From positions 14,549,235 through 14,613,234 of the forward strand of contig OX442415.1 in the NCBI GenBank assembly GCA_949361645.1: a stretch of DNA of 64,000 bases, given 5' to 3'. The position numbers were made by a program, and so were the translations under genes. Below are positions 13,001 through 22,739 of the stretch, one piece after another. Numbering within the stretch: the first letter of the stretch is position 1; each line of letters starts with the position of its first letter. The DNA is from Spongilla lacustris. Its lineage: Eukaryota; Porifera; Demospongiae; Spongillida; Spongillidae. Under the pieces are notes generated by a model, which made no database searches, had not been told where the DNA came from, and saw nothing but the letters and a program-made list of their open reading frames with translations.

Positions 13001-16000
13001 TATTTAATGAAATTGGTTTAGTCAAGTAAGGTTAAGAAAAAAAGGATTGTATAAAAAAGAATTTATAATATAAGGGCCAGCATCTGAATGGCATAAGCAT
13101 TATATCAGATTACTCTTTTAACAGGGTATGAAGGTGTGAGAGATAGAAATACAGAGAATCCCTTTTGTATCGATATAAAATATAGTGTCCACATAACTGC
13201 TAATATTACACACCAATCATGGCAAGGATACCATGCATCTTCCCATTTAATTTTATCCAAATGCATTGGATAAAATAAGTACTTTCAAATGTGCAATGTA
13301 AGTATCATTTAGTTGCATGCAGGTAACTGGATATGTAGCAGACAAGTGTAAAATATATACAATGCAAATGTATGCATTGGGTGCCATTTAACTCTGAAAG
13401 ATGGGGTTCAAAACAGACCAAATTTGTTCAACTTGTTACACATCATTCTTATAATCGTATGCTGCAATCACACCCCTTTGCAATGGAATAAAAACTCTTA
13501 CAATTTCAATAGAATAGGTGTTATTCTATGAAGAATGCATTATTGCAGTCAAGAGAAGTGTTTACCTTTTGGAGAACAGCTAAGATGAGCTGTTGAAATT
13601 CAGATTCTTCAGAGATGCTACACTACATGTATAATAAGAGGTGAAAAGGTATGCAACAAGCAGTATGGTGATAACAACGTACCAATATCCTGCTTATACT
13701 TCTGATCAGATAATTCTTCAGACCATTACAAAGAATATAGCCATGCAAATACTCTGTAAAATCTTTTTGAACAAGCACAGATGGTGCACATTCCTCATTT
13801 GGCAGGGCAAACAACTTGGGAGATTTCATTGCCAGCATATCTAGAATGAAGTCAACAGATCTGCATTCCTTGGTGTATATTGCTCCAATATTCTTAATAA
13901 AATTAAGAAGAAAATGGTGGTTATGAGCTCCTGGAATCCTGAGCATAGGTATGAGGGAGACAAAACGTCTTGCACATATGCATGACAATATCTTTGCCAT
14001 ACCATTTGACAACTTCACATATCAATTCAACATCACACACTTTTATTGAATTCGGTATCTTGCATATGCTGAAGTACTCTTCTGCAAACTGAGTGATTAA
14101 AGCACAATTGCATGTACAGCAAAAAAAAAAACTGTATTTCAAATATGAACATGGATAAATTCTAGGCCATAAATCAGATACTCTACCTCAACTCTCCAAA
14201 CCATTTTGCAGGTGTAATTCCAACTCATTGTTGGTCTTATGTGGTGATTAAAACAGCTTAGGTAAAAGCAATGAGATGTATGCATCAAATTATATGTTAT
14301 GAGATTCAGCTTTGTCTATAATAGCAACTATGCATGCACTCACTGTATAATGTATAAGATTGGTAAGAAGCTACATGTACATGTACTATTGCAAGTAACA
14401 ATGGTACTCCTGTTATATCGGCAGTTTTAATTAAGGAATGGATCAAACGATACGTTATTGTTTTTTAATTAAATTAATTCCTGAAATAGCAAGCCATGCA
14501 GTTTGAAAGCTTACCTTATTTGGCCATAATTTCAAGCTTTTGTACAGGCAAAAGAATTGGCTGCAAGGGAGCTCATTAAATGACTCTCTTGTTCTTTTGA
14601 TTAACTGCATTTGCAAACATTAATAACGTACGGCTGCATACATTTGTTTTTGCACATACATCATCACACAGCTGGGCATAGTATTTCTTGAGGACTTGAC
14701 TCTTTGCCCTACTGAAGTACATCACCAGATGTTCATCTGCACCAGGTTTGGTAACATCCACCAGATGCAGTAAAAATGTAAGCCAGTATTGTGCATAAAT
14801 GTTACAGAAACCCTCTCTTATATCCTTCTGTTTCAGTACATCAAACGATTTGTCCACAAATGCTAAACCCTGCATGATACATGTGCATGTACGCATTGGA
14901 AAAGACTTTAAACTGAACTATGCTCACCTCCACTATTGCCCCAGAAATTGTGTGTGCTATGCTCAAAGCAGACACTTTGGAAGCAGCAGCATTAGTAGAC
15001 TTGCTTGAAAAATAATTGTCAAATACAAAAGACACATATTTTTCATATATTTGAATCAACAGTTGCTCAAAATCTTCATTGTCTGATATAAACACAGCCA
15101 CACAATCAACATAGTTTCTAACGTGATAGAAAACACATAATGGAATAATGAGTGTCAAACTGTTACAAATAGCCTTACGCAATATGTGAAAGTGGTCTAA
15201 TTTCACCTTTGTCACAAGCCAGCTTAGTCATTTGTTCTATGCTCATCATAGCAGAGGAAGGGACATTGAACCCTTTGGTCAAATGCAACCCAATTCTGAA
15301 ATCTGCAATATTCTCAGGAGAGAACTCGAACTGCTTCTATGGTTTTAAGAGGGAAACTCACTTATTTGTGTACCATGCAGCTGGAGGAACAATTCATATT
15401 ATGTCATATTTATAGATATCATGGTACGTAAATTATTCAGTAATAGAACTAGTACATGATGCTTTCAGTCTTAATTGGTGTGGACCCTATATAATTGTAG
15501 ATACCATGCAGTGCATATTAAATAACGACTATATGCTTGGACTGTTTTTTATTTTGCTTTGCAGTTTATTTAGCTATTTGATATTGCATGTAGAATTTCA
15601 TAAACATGTTGCAAACGAAAATAATTTACTTTTACAAACCTCTACAATGACTTCCCATATGTCTTCATGGCTTCTGGTCACTTTACTACTATTTACATGG
15701 CACTTCAGAGCAAGAGCAACTGCAGTCACAAACAGAATGAATACACTTCTCGGAAACCCTACAACGTACCCCAAACCATTCTCTTGTACACAACGTTGCT
15801 AGTTCGTGGTGTAAATGATGCAAATTTCAAGCAGGCATCCTCAAGCAATTGAAGTGCATGTTCATTGGTGTCATCTCCAAACATCAGTACACAGTTGCTT
15901 TAGTGGAAAGGATCACAATTAATGTGGACTGGTGTCACAGGAAATTCTGTCGCTACGACAATTTTTAATTTCCTAAGGAAATTATGTCGCTTTAAACTAG

Positions 16001-17494
16001 GCGTAGCGACCGTATTTCAGTCACAACAAGCGATTGTACATGACAGACTGAGAATTAATGCACACACTTGATGCATAGAAACTGTTTTAGATACAAACAG
16101 GGGAACATACAGTCTCTTATCCCGATAACAGTGTACCTTGTTCAGGTCATTCTACTACAAAACTCTGATCACTTCAACATGCAAACTCAGCAAAATGTCA
16201 AAGCAACATCTCATACTCATGCAGGTCCATGGCCATGCTAACGCGGGTCGGGTGCCAACACCTTCACAGCATGCGTCTAATCGTTTAGTTTTAAACGTGA
16301 ACGCCCAACTAGCCGCAGCGAGTAATAATACATAGGTACATGTATATTGTGCATATTTATACATACATGTAAATGTTCAGCAGCAGCGGCTCAGAATATA
16401 TATGCATGTCGTGAACTTGCATGTGCACTGATCTTGTAAACTATTACAGACACATATACAATAAAAGTACATACATGCAAGCGAAGTACCTTTGGGCAAA
16501 ACTGTCCATCGTTGAAGCCAGCAGTAGTCTTGTTAAGGCAGAGTTTAATAAAAGACCTCGACACTTCGCCTCCATACACCTCTTTACTGAAAGAAGTACA
16601 CATATATAGATACGTAATCATTCATGGTCACATAACGAGTGTGTTTAATAATTCACATTCAGAGGGAAATTAACATTGAGGGCACAAGTAAGAAATTAAC
16701 ATTCTCTATGATCACGAGTGGTACATGCATGTATATTGAAGACGATGGTGGTGTAAAAAGGAATGAAATAAGGGTGAAAATAAAATCCGCATTTTTCACG
16801 CTCACACCGCACACCACCGGCACACAAAAAAAAACATAACTGAGAAAAGGTACCTTTGGGCTGCATGCTACTTATGAATGCAATTCAAGTGTTAAACAAT
16901 TTTACTTTGTCCAATTAATTTTAAATAAAACTAAAAACACACAAAAAAAAAACATATATATATATATATAATATATATATAAAGAACTGAGAAAAGGTAC
17001 TTTTGGGCTGCATGCTACTTATGAATGCAGTACATTAAAATTTAATATTTAACAATTTTACCGTGTCTATACATAAATCTATTAAAAGTGTGTGTGTGTG
17101 GGTGGGGGGGGGGGGGGAATGCTCAATTGCTGTAATTACTTCTATCAGTATAGCAAGACGTACAATTTTGATATCCGATACGCTAGGATAATGTAGAGGT
17201 AAATCTTTTTCGAACACGTGATTGCCACTATCGATGCCTTTCTGACGTTTTGTAAGAGCCTTCTCATGGCGACCATCTCCTCTGGTCTTTAGACGAAGAA
17301 AAAAATATGACTTGCCTGTATGTGTGGTTCTATACCGATTTTTCGTAGCGTTGGAATATAGACATCAGTATTTCAAAGGTTCCAGGATGCTCAGTCAGAG
17401 AAATAGGAGTAATATTGGTGTAGCAAAACATCAACCGCTTGATTTGACTTTTGATATCATCGATTTTATCTCCAGCTCGTTGCTTCTTAATGTC
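557..17494 (-). CDS. RNF213 (mysterin)-like giant AAA+ ATPase gene, 5' and probably 3' incomplete, apparently disrupted
   Basis: Exons (high to low coordinate): 17336-17494, 17164-17286, 16490-16586, 15770-15897, 15640-15719, 15179-15330, 14928-15117, 14660-14869, 13683-14088, 13566-13622, 11065-12894, 10722-11015, 10538-10654, 10061-10479, 9443-9999, 9251-9327, 8839-9014, 8382-8727, 8204-8324, 7936-8053, 7762-7877, 5084-7696 (split by a transposon), 4462-4537, 4227-4378, 3999-4079, 1568-3950, 557-1087. Nearly all junctions have consensus GT/AG sites and compatible phases. Three P-loops in the order GNAGDGKT, GETGVGKT, GAPGSSKT match the AAA2, AAA3 and AAA4 modules of RNF213, a cytosolic AAA+ E3 ubiquitin ligase linked to lipid droplets and antimicrobial defence. 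The first coding exon and the RING/E3 module are not visible. Two N-terminal junctions (around 16.6-17.1 kb and 15.9-16.5 kb) do not match in phase, so small exons are missed there. Five one-base frameshifts and the insertion suggest a decayed copy. Confidence 0.8.
1134..1245. repeat. Intronic tandem duplication, about 54 bp, two copies
   Basis: GGAGCACGCCTCTCTATGCC and GGAGCACGCCTTGCTATGCC each begin a copy that ends CCACTAACAATT. The second copy has short deletions. It lies in the last visible intron of the RNF213-like gene. Confidence 0.8.
1568..3950 (-). CDS. RNF213-like gene, AAA4 module and downstream exon with one frameshift
   Basis: A single long exon. It begins PIPANVFIVAACNPHRGN, the sensor-like end of AAA3. 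It continues to the AAA4 Walker A VGAPGSSKT (near 3225-3255), then Walker B VVFMDEAGL, then FVAISNHVLDAAKTNRAI with an arginine-rich sensor, all RNF213-family hallmarks. Near 1905-1935 the frame that ends FLKRFEKYHLTHQAYSS stops and the homologous continuation FLKADPEFQGLLKNI is in another frame, so one base is shifted. The exon closes at a GTAAGAT donor after 1568. No intron fits the short overlap, so a true indel or a consensus error is needed. Confidence 0.8.
3999..4537 (-). CDS. RNF213-like gene, AAA3 Walker B exons
   Basis: Three small exons: 4462-4537 (ends FYKLNIHA), 4227-4378 (starts ALTPYEIQGLLKPAFDQ) and 3999-4079 (27 codons, VFLDEINTSSCLGLFKEI). The last contains a clear Walker B (hydrophobic-hydrophobic-LDE) and the NTSSCLGLFKEII string that is highly characteristic of RNF213-family AAA3 modules. 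All phases agree, the donors are GTAAGG, GTAAGT and GTGAGA, and the acceptors have pyrimidine tracts. Confidence 0.85.
5084..7696 (-). pseudogene. RNF213-like gene, AAA3 P-loop exon split by a transposon and frameshifted
   Basis: The coding exon runs 7696 down to 7576, then is interrupted by a 1970-bp element (5606-7575), and resumes at 5605 with the duplicated ATAGT. Removing the element and one target copy joins LTLDY directly to AVKMLSIHERYRCGVPVI and on to GETGVGKTALIQ, the AAA3 Walker A motif of RNF213. Downstream, two one-base losses are visible, near 5365-5375 and near 5200-5210, both at short A runs. With both corrected, the exon length fits the phases at both ends. The donor is apparently the non-canonical GC type (AAG then GCAAGTG at 5083). 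Whether the insertion can be spliced out is unknown. Confidence 0.75.
5606..7575. mobile_element. Non-autonomous DNA transposon, 16-bp terminal inverted repeats, ATAGT target duplication
   Basis: The ends are CAGGCCCGTAGCCAGG and its exact reverse complement, followed internally by GGGGGGTGCAAA and TTTGCACCCCCC, so the inverted repeat is longer but imperfect. ATAGT is present on both sides (5601-5605 and 7576-7580). The interior holds four or five degenerate copies of a roughly 300-bp unit (about 5700-6840), recognised by AAGGAAGGCTGGTACCA and CATTTTCATTATTTGG. A perfect 26-bp palindrome lies at 7276-7301. No transposase frame is visible. Related ends (CTACGGGCCTG) occur at about 46346 and 54856. 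Confidence 0.85.
7762..8727 (-). CDS. RNF213-like gene, exons between first and second P-loops
   Basis: Exons 8382-8727, 8204-8324, 7936-8053 and 7762-7877 form an unbroken phase chain (0 to 1, 1 to 2, 2 to 0, 0 to 2). Exon 8382-8727 begins DAEKEVYGQSVELISW and ends with QLVCKYLKAYKENEIDRL. The string QLVC.YLKA is a recognisable RNF213-family signature located after the AAA2 module. No frameshift is present. The last exon joins the split exon 5084-7696 across an ATT codon. Confidence 0.75.
8839..9327 (-). CDS. RNF213-like gene, first P-loop module (AAA2 equivalent)
   Basis: Exons 9251-9327 and 8839-9014 are split inside the P-loop. The junction reads LVYGNAGDGKTHYIKQQL, a Walker A motif GxxGxGKT. 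In human RNF213 the AAA2 module binds ATP without being one of the two main motor sites, and this motif is in the corresponding position before the two other P-loops. The donor of 8839-9014 is GTGAGT and it ends in phase 0. The ATP-binding role is inferred from the motif. Confidence 0.75.
9443..11015 (-). CDS. RNF213-like gene, exons leading into the first AAA module
   Basis: Exons 10722-11015 (98 codons, starting GDTLENVVRDLD), 10538-10654 (39 codons), 10061-10479 and 9443-9999 join in compatible phases. Exon 10061-10479 is 419 nt, while both junctions need a multiple of three. The frame changes near 10140-10175, consistent with one missing A in an AAAGG context. Exon 9443-9999 contains FQVFRCQPSSTQGEIDLFLKR within a stretch resembling the segment before the ATP-binding AAA2 module of RNF213. 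It ends in phase 2 at a GTATGT donor and continues into 9251-9327 through a shared tryptophan codon. Confidence 0.7.
11065..12894 (-). CDS. RNF213-like gene, large 610-codon stalk exon
   Basis: A single exon of 1830 nt, exactly 610 codons, starting EVIPELKTLQSMDDEHMD and ending SRAE before a GTAAGT donor. It is fully open with no frameshift, the longest intact stretch of this gene. The composition is helix-rich, with long leucine-heptad-like runs and no catalytic motif, as expected for the stalk region between the N-terminal arm and the AAA core of RNF213-type proteins. The intact reading frame here contrasts with the frameshifts in other exons, so the decay, if real, must be recent. Confidence 0.75.
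12895..13565 (-). other. Intron of the RNF213-like gene, no other feature seen
   Basis: AT-rich intron sequence between a GTAAAC donor and an AG acceptor. I see no exon, repeat array or transposon end in it. Confidence 0.5.
13566..14869 (-). CDS. RNF213-like gene, exons 14660-14869, 13683-14088 and 13566-13622
   Basis: Exon 14660-14869 encodes 70 residues in phase 0 and has a GTATGT donor. Exon 13683-14088 starts FAEEYFSICK and is 406 nt long. Both ends require phase 0, so it carries one extra base; the reading frame changes near 13925-13950. Exon 13566-13622 is 57 nt, phase 0, ending in LILAVLQK before a GTAAAC donor. The content is helical with no recognised motif. It corresponds by position to the N-terminal stalk of RNF213. 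The long intron 12895-13565 holds no other exon that I can see. Confidence 0.6.
14928..17494 (-). CDS. RNF213-like gene, N-terminal exon block
   Basis: Seven exons with good splice signals. 17336-17494 (53 codons, helical and charged) and 17164-17286 (41 codons) are both in phase 0. 16490-16586 contains the motif VYGGEVSRSFIKLC. 15770-15897, 15640-15719, 15179-15330 and 14928-15117 chain together with matching phases. The segment FRIGLHLTKGFN in 15179-15330 is typical of the helical N-terminal arm of RNF213-like proteins. A 14-nt microexon at 16854-16867, which has a duplicate near 17000, would repair the phase between 17164-17286 and 16490-16586. That is only a suggestion. The region upstream of 17494 is occupied by a foldback element, so the start codon must lie further right or be lost. 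Confidence 0.6.
16841..17060. repeat. Two direct copies of a roughly 45-bp segment around an AT-repeat
   Basis: AACTGAGAAAAGGTACCTTT and AACTGAGAAAAGGTACTTTT each begin a segment that continues GGGCTGCATGCTACTTATGA. The copies flank (AT)n and A-rich sequence at 16930-16982. A GT/poly-G tract follows at 17088-17117. On the minus strand each copy could act as a 14-nt exon with AG and GTAC borders. Confidence 0.6.
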
Positions 17495-17556
17495 CTGTAA
17501 GGTACCTGCGTGAAAGTTTTATATATAATTATAATTATAATATAATAATTATATAC

Positions 17557-18385
17557 ATATGGGAAAGTTTACGAGAAAAGGGACCTAGCGTGTATTATAA
17601 AAAAGTATAATAAAAATGCATTACGTTTGATTTGCTATAACTTCCGAACAGTTAACGCTATCAACTCCCTATTTTCAACACTTCATACTGCACCATTTCT
17701 CTATGGATTTTAACACTTTGGAGTCTTGCACTTGCTCCGTGTCAGTATTGCAACGTTCGATACCCCACTGGGTTCAAACCGCCATAACTTTCGGTAGGAG
17801 TAATCAATTCGCTTCAAATTCGGTTTGTAGGTAGAGAGGTCCTATACCTATCGATTTGTTCTGTTCGTTAATTTTTATGCCATCCGTTACGGAGATACAG
17901 TTGAACAAACTACGTGCACGTTTTCCCGCTTGATTCGCGCCAATGTTATAATCCCCGCCTCCCCATAGATTGAGCGGAACGCAATTTGCCCAAATCATTG
18001 GCGCGAATCGAGCGCGAAAACGTGCACGTAGTTTGTTCAACTGTATCTCCGTAATGGATGGCATAAAAATCAACGAACAGAACAAATCGATAGGTATAGG
18101 ACCTCTCTACCTACAAACCGAATTTGAAGCGAATTGATTACTCCTACCGAAAGTTATGGCGGGTTTTAACCCAGTGGGGTATCGAACGTTGCAATACTGA
18201 CACGGAGCAAGTGCAAGACTCCAAAATGTATTTTACCATAGAGAAATGGTGCAGTATGAAGTGTTGAAAATAGGAAGTTGATAGCGTTAACTGTTCGGAA
18301 GTTATAACAAATGAAACGTAATGCATTTTTATTATACTATTTTATAATACACGCTAGGTCCCTTTTCTCGTAAACTTTCCCATAT
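17557..18385. mobile_element. 829-bp foldback element with arms of about 390 bp
   Basis: ATATGGGAAAGTTTACGAGA at the left end is mirrored by its reverse complement at 18366-18385, and the inverted arms continue almost without gaps to a centre near 17960-17985. The two arms differ by a few percent. It sits between the first recognised RNF213-like exon and the region where the promoter and first exon would be expected. Open frames inside it are products of the palindrome. The target duplication is uncertain because both flanks are AT-rich. Confidence 0.85.
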
Positions 18386-18447
18386 ATATTACTCAACGTA
18401 CTTAAGGGCTGGCACCATTCATTTATCGTTAATTACGCGGCGCGCGC

Positions 18448-18880
18448 ATGACGTCATCAAAGTATAACAGATTAACCACCATGCACCTGAATGACGAGTG
18501 CTGTTTTCAAAATCGGCCTCAACAGTGGATACGCTACACGCTAATGCCAACCGATCGTTTGCAGGATATAGAAAAGGCAACTAGTGCTTGGATCAATTGG
18601 TTTGTTACAGACGCCGTGGTTGATATGGACGCTGTCAAGCGGAATGACGAAAACTGTTGTTGTTTCATTACAGAGTAAGTACCTGGGAGTTGAACTAAGG
18701 GTTAGGCAGTCTTATTGTGTACGCGGATTATGCAGAAGAGTGTTTTTTGCGGCACTGCCATTGTACGATTCAAAATGGATAATTCGTTTTAGAGCCACCT
18801 AAGGAAGTGAGGGGAAATGACGGCGCAACTGTACATTGGGTCCCTATGCCCATTGTCAGCGAGGTTTATCCAGTGGAGAG
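18448..18880 (+). CDS. Possible two-exon start of an unidentified gene
   Basis: An open frame from ATG 18448 (MTSSKYNRLTTMHLNDECC onward) reaches a consensus GTAAGT donor after 18674. A second exon-like piece, 18793-18880, lies between TTTTAG and GTAAGG and reads PPKEVRGNDGATVHWVPMP in one frame. The phases of the two pieces do not join, so a small exon is missing or one boundary is wrong. Sequence after both donors is similar (GTGCAGAAG, TTAGG-like motifs), suggesting a local duplication. A perfect TGACGTCA (CRE consensus) overlaps the ATG at 18449-18456. I do not recognise the protein. Confidence 0.3.
18449..18456. promoter_or_regulatory. CRE-like palindrome TGACGTCA
   Basis: A perfect cAMP-response-element consensus next to CGCGGCGCGCGC, in the gap between the minus-strand RNF213-like gene and plus-strand exon-like sequence. 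Its use as a promoter site is inference. Confidence 0.3.
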
Positions 18881-20437
18881 GTAAGGCTGTTGTAGTTTTA
18901 TGATAAAGTGAGTACTTTGGAGTTAGAATAAGTGTTAGAGAATTATTTTATCCTCGTGGATTGTGCAGAAGTGTGGTTTTTAAAGATGCTGTCTGTCTTG
19001 TGTGTACATAGTGTGTGTGTCTGCTTGTGTGTAGGGAGTAAGCAGCCCCTAGGAGACACCAACCATTCTAAACAAGTATTGCAGTCATAACATCACATTA
19101 CTAATATTATGGTTAAGCCAATGAAATGTTAAAAGAACTGATGTTGAATGCATAAAACCTAGCTCGGAAACCTTAAAGAGAAGCACTTCAGACCTTACAG
19201 TCAAGTTACCCTGGACAGGATGGCTCTGCAGTTGGCTCTCACTAAGGTTAGGCATAGGCGGCTGTATATTCCAAAGATGGTCTTGGACTTGGGTTGGTTT
19301 AGCCTAGTGGAAAGACGGCTAGCAAGCTTAGAAAAAGCCGCCACTGCTGCAGTACGCGTACGGTAGTATGGAAAAAATTTCATGCATTCATGCCACCTAT
19401 TGTACATGTGTAAGCATATATATTAGACGGGGCATGTTTTTTTTAATAAACAAGCTAGCTATAGATTGATTTTGTCTATTAAAAGTGCGGGTGGCGACTG
19501 CTCCGGTCCATACTGCCTTACGCTACTGTAAATGTATGAACATGTAATTCTAAATTATTGATACATATCTTTATCGTACCATAGATTATTTAGACATTTA
19601 GACATATGTCTAAATAATCTATGATCGTACTGTCGAAGATACCAGACCTTAGTCGACGACTTACTTAATATATGGTGTCTGGTGTGATTTCCACAGTGGA
19701 GCCGCCCATTCAGCCGCTTTAACTATGTGCATAGGGTGATCATGCTGAACATGTAATTTAAAATAATTACATAGTCTTCGTTTTGCTACAAAACGTGCAT
19801 GGCCCCTCCAGTGGGTGCCGTTAATACAATTTTTATTCTCAGCGCTAGCGTTAACGCATGCAGCCATATCATACACTGTGTAAAAAGGGTTGTTATACTC
19901 GCCTGTATAACATTGTTATACAAGTAGTTATACAGTACTTGTTATACACATTGCGTATAATTGTGTATAACTGTGTATAACTATGCTACTTACATTCTAC
20001 CGATCCGAGGGCGTAATTCGTTGCACACAAATTTAATATATATATACATGTAGCTATTATTAATAATAGCAGTAGGCTACTAATTCTAAAAGATGCCTAC
20101 GCGTTCCGACGTTCCAAACAAAGAAATCGCAGAGGGATAGCGCATCTGGTTGGTCGGAGGTATGGCTATAAAAATGTACGTTCACACGTGCTAGAAAAAA
20201 TAGAGCTCTAGCGATGAATTGCGCACATTTGAACCTGAATCATCTATACAGAAAAAGCCGCAAGTTGTGTAGACGTCGCGTGGGATGGACTCACCACTGC
20301 AAGGTAAGCCAATGCAGTTTTGCTATACAGTATAAATAATTAGTGGTTGTCTAATATGCATACTAGTACTAACCTAGCTTTTCTGATCTGATCGTAAGTA
20401 GTAGACGCCAAGGGTCAGGCTACATGCTGCGTGTGTT
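18881..20437. other. Intergenic sequence, no confident gene
   Basis: A perfect hairpin with 16-bp arms lies at 19581-19596 and 19607-19622 (ATAGATTATTTAGACA and its complement). A run of TTGTTATAC/GTATAACA motifs occurs at 19888-19985. A minus-strand open frame at 19661-19876 has a few spaced Trp/Cys/His residues but no clear domain. Confidence 0.4.
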
Positions 20438-20442
20438 TCTGT

Positions 20443-20515
<73 letters not shown>

Positions 20516-20525
20516 CGCGAGTGTG
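20438..20525. repeat. (GT)n microsatellite with GC-rich end
   Basis: About 35 GT units followed by GCGCGCGCGC and more GT, a potential Z-DNA former. Open frames of Cys-Val or Thr-His here are artefacts. Confidence 0.95.
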
Positions 20526-20814
20526 TGTGTGCGTGTTTGTCAGTGTGAACATGTATGTGTGCATTTGGTTCATGAGTTGTATATGCATGTATGTATTCAT
20601 ATGTATATGTATACATGTGTACACAACATATACATGTTTTTGGGCCCTTCCATAATGACCTTGTCAGGGTCTCAGATCAAGGTGTGCATATTCTAGATCA
20701 CTGGTTCTATATCAAGCATGCAGGATCTGTGCTTGACACATGACCAGATGGTTTAGTATTTAACGTTCCTACTCACCCTAACACCAACTCCATCACCTAC
20801 TAAACACTCATCAT

Positions 20815-21105
20815 GCACACACACACACACAGGCACGCACATGTTTACACTCACATACACACACACTAACACACAATGTGTACACACATACACACACAAG
20901 CATCACACATACACACACTAACACATACACATGTGTACACACATACACACACTAACACACATACACGTGTACACACATACACACATGTGTACACACATAC
21001 ACACGTGTACACACATACACATGTGTACACACATGCACACGTGTACACACATACGCACATGTGTACACACATACACACACTAACACACACACTAACACAT
21101 TAATT
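20815..21105. repeat. CA-rich minisatellite with ACACGTGTACACACAT units
   Basis: Irregular 14-22 bp units of ACACACATACAC alternating with ACGTGTAC or ATGTGTAC. Similar sequence resumes on the other side of the 21107-21790 element (21791-21850), so the element may have inserted into this tract. Confidence 0.85.
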
Positions 21106-21106
21106 A

Positions 21107-21790
21107 CCAAGCCTAGTAACTTCCCCAGGCTAAGTAGGTGTATGCACCCAGCCCCTAGCTCCTCAGCTACAATTGCTTCTGTCCAACACAACTCAGTTGA
21201 CTGATTGGCGAGAATAGGGGGCCAGAGCGAGAACCCCTCTGAGCTGTGACCCTGCCAACCTCGACCTGTTGGCCGTGGGGAGCTCCCGTGAGTGACGCAG
21301 ATCACCAGTTGGGAGTCGCTGTGGCCAAGCCATGCGTCATGTGGGGGGAGACTTGGGGAGACAAGCACCAGATGGTGGCACTGGCACCATCTGGGTGACC
21401 TGCGTACCATGCAAGCCAGGACGCTGGCCCAGGCTTGGGTCCCTGAGTTAGAAGGTCAAGCCTGGTAGGAACCCGCCCTGGCTGTATTTAATATGAATGG
21501 GCATGATGGCAGTAAGTAAGAAATACACAGAAAGGATACAAAGGTGATGCAGGGGTGGAGGGTGGGTGATGCAAACAGACAAGCTCTCCTGAAGCACCAG
21601 TGGACTGCTGGGAGGCTGCCCATGTGTGCATATAGTCTCATAAGCCGCACAAATGGTAACAATAGGGAGGATGAGGCTCCCATCCGCCTAAGACCATGAG
21701 CCTATGTAACCGCATTGCCTCTGCCCACAAATGCTGATAGAGAGTTACCAGAGCTCCATTAAACTCTGTTTAGCTCCCTAAACAGTACCC
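21107..21790 (-). mobile_element. About 700-bp dispersed repeat, copy 1
   Basis: Reverse-complement copy of 43151-43868, recognisable by CTTCCCCAGGCTAAGTAGGT, CCAATCAG/TGATTGGCG, AGAAATACACAGAAAGGAT and GCTAAACAGAGTTTAATG. Both full copies are flanked by CA-rich minisatellite. A partial copy lies at about 33630-33820. There is no coding domain and no clear inverted ends. The class is unknown. Confidence 0.7.
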
Positions 21791-22081
21791 TAACACACGC
21801 TTAAACACACATACACATACTAAGACACATACATGTGTACACGCACACACTTGAAGTTCTGACATACATTAGGGTTGCAAAGGAGTAATGCACTCACAGA
21901 ACAACATATACTTATGTTGCTGTGCACAGTTGGAGGGTATGGCTGCTTTTGCACACCCCATATGAGGCTACCCCAGCCACTGTCTTGATAACTGGGGCAT
22001 CCTTGCCAATGTTTGCACTGACAGAAGTGTCATTGCTTTGGTGTGACTCTGGAGTATTTATAATTCACTGTGTGTGTTTTT

Positions 22082-22325
22082 TTTACTGCCAGTTAGACCC
22101 CAGCCTCTTTACTGCCAGTTAGACCCCAGCCTCTTTACTGCCAGTTAGACCCCAGCCTCTTTACTGCCAGTTAGACCCCAGCCTCTTTACTGCCAGTTAG
22201 ACCCCAGCCTCTTTACTGCCAGTTAGACCCCAGCCTCTTTACTGCCAGTTAGACCCCAGCCTCTTTACTGCCAGTTAGACCCCAGCCTCTTTACTGCCAG
22301 TTAGACCCCAGCCTCTTTACTGCCT
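22082..22325. repeat. 26-bp minisatellite, about 9 copies
   Basis: CTGCCAGTTAGACCCCAGCC followed by TCTTTA is repeated nine times with essentially no variation, ending at CTGCCTGGG. The homogeneity points to recent expansion. Confidence 0.95.
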
Positions 22326-22666
22326 GGGTAATATGTTTTGGTGCCTAGCTGTATATAGCACTTGTAGTGGTTGTATTGAGAGGATATTGGCAAGAACATT
22401 ATGATTGTGCAAAGTTCTTATTTATTTCTGTTATGCACTATGTTTGTATGTGAGTGTGTGAGTGTGTGTGAGCATTGCCTGTAGTTAAACACATCCATGA
22501 TGTCAAATAATCAAAGCAACATGTACTACGCTAATGTTGTCAGCTTCTGAACGTTCGTCTATGAGCTAGGGTCTTGACAATGATGGGCCATCCTCCCCAA
22601 GTGCATGACATATATATACACACATACATTAGGTCCTTCTAAAAAAGACACAAACACCTGTATGGC

Positions 22667-22671
<5 letters not shown>
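22326..22671. other. Intergenic, no feature beyond a short TG-rich stretch
   Basis: I see no exon or repeat structure here except a short GTGTGTGAG stretch near 22450. Confidence 0.4.

Positions 22672-22738
<67 letters not shown>
22672..22738. repeat. (CA)n microsatellite, about 33 units
   Basis: An uninterrupted CA dinucleotide run. Confidence 0.95.

Positions 22739-22739
<1 letters not shown>

Noticed and set aside
17804..18085. A 93-codon minus-strand open frame
   Set aside because: It spans the centre of the foldback element and reads the two arms of the palindrome.
19661..19876. Minus-strand open frame with Trp/Cys/His spacing recalling a FLYWCH zinc finger
   Set aside because: Key cysteines are missing or misplaced and no splice or start context supports it.
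20424..20696. Open frames of Cys-Val or Thr-His repeats
   Set aside because: They are translations of (GT)n and (CA)n microsatellites, as are those at 20866-21103, 22559-22931, 43844-44136, 46841-47435 and 55374-55866.
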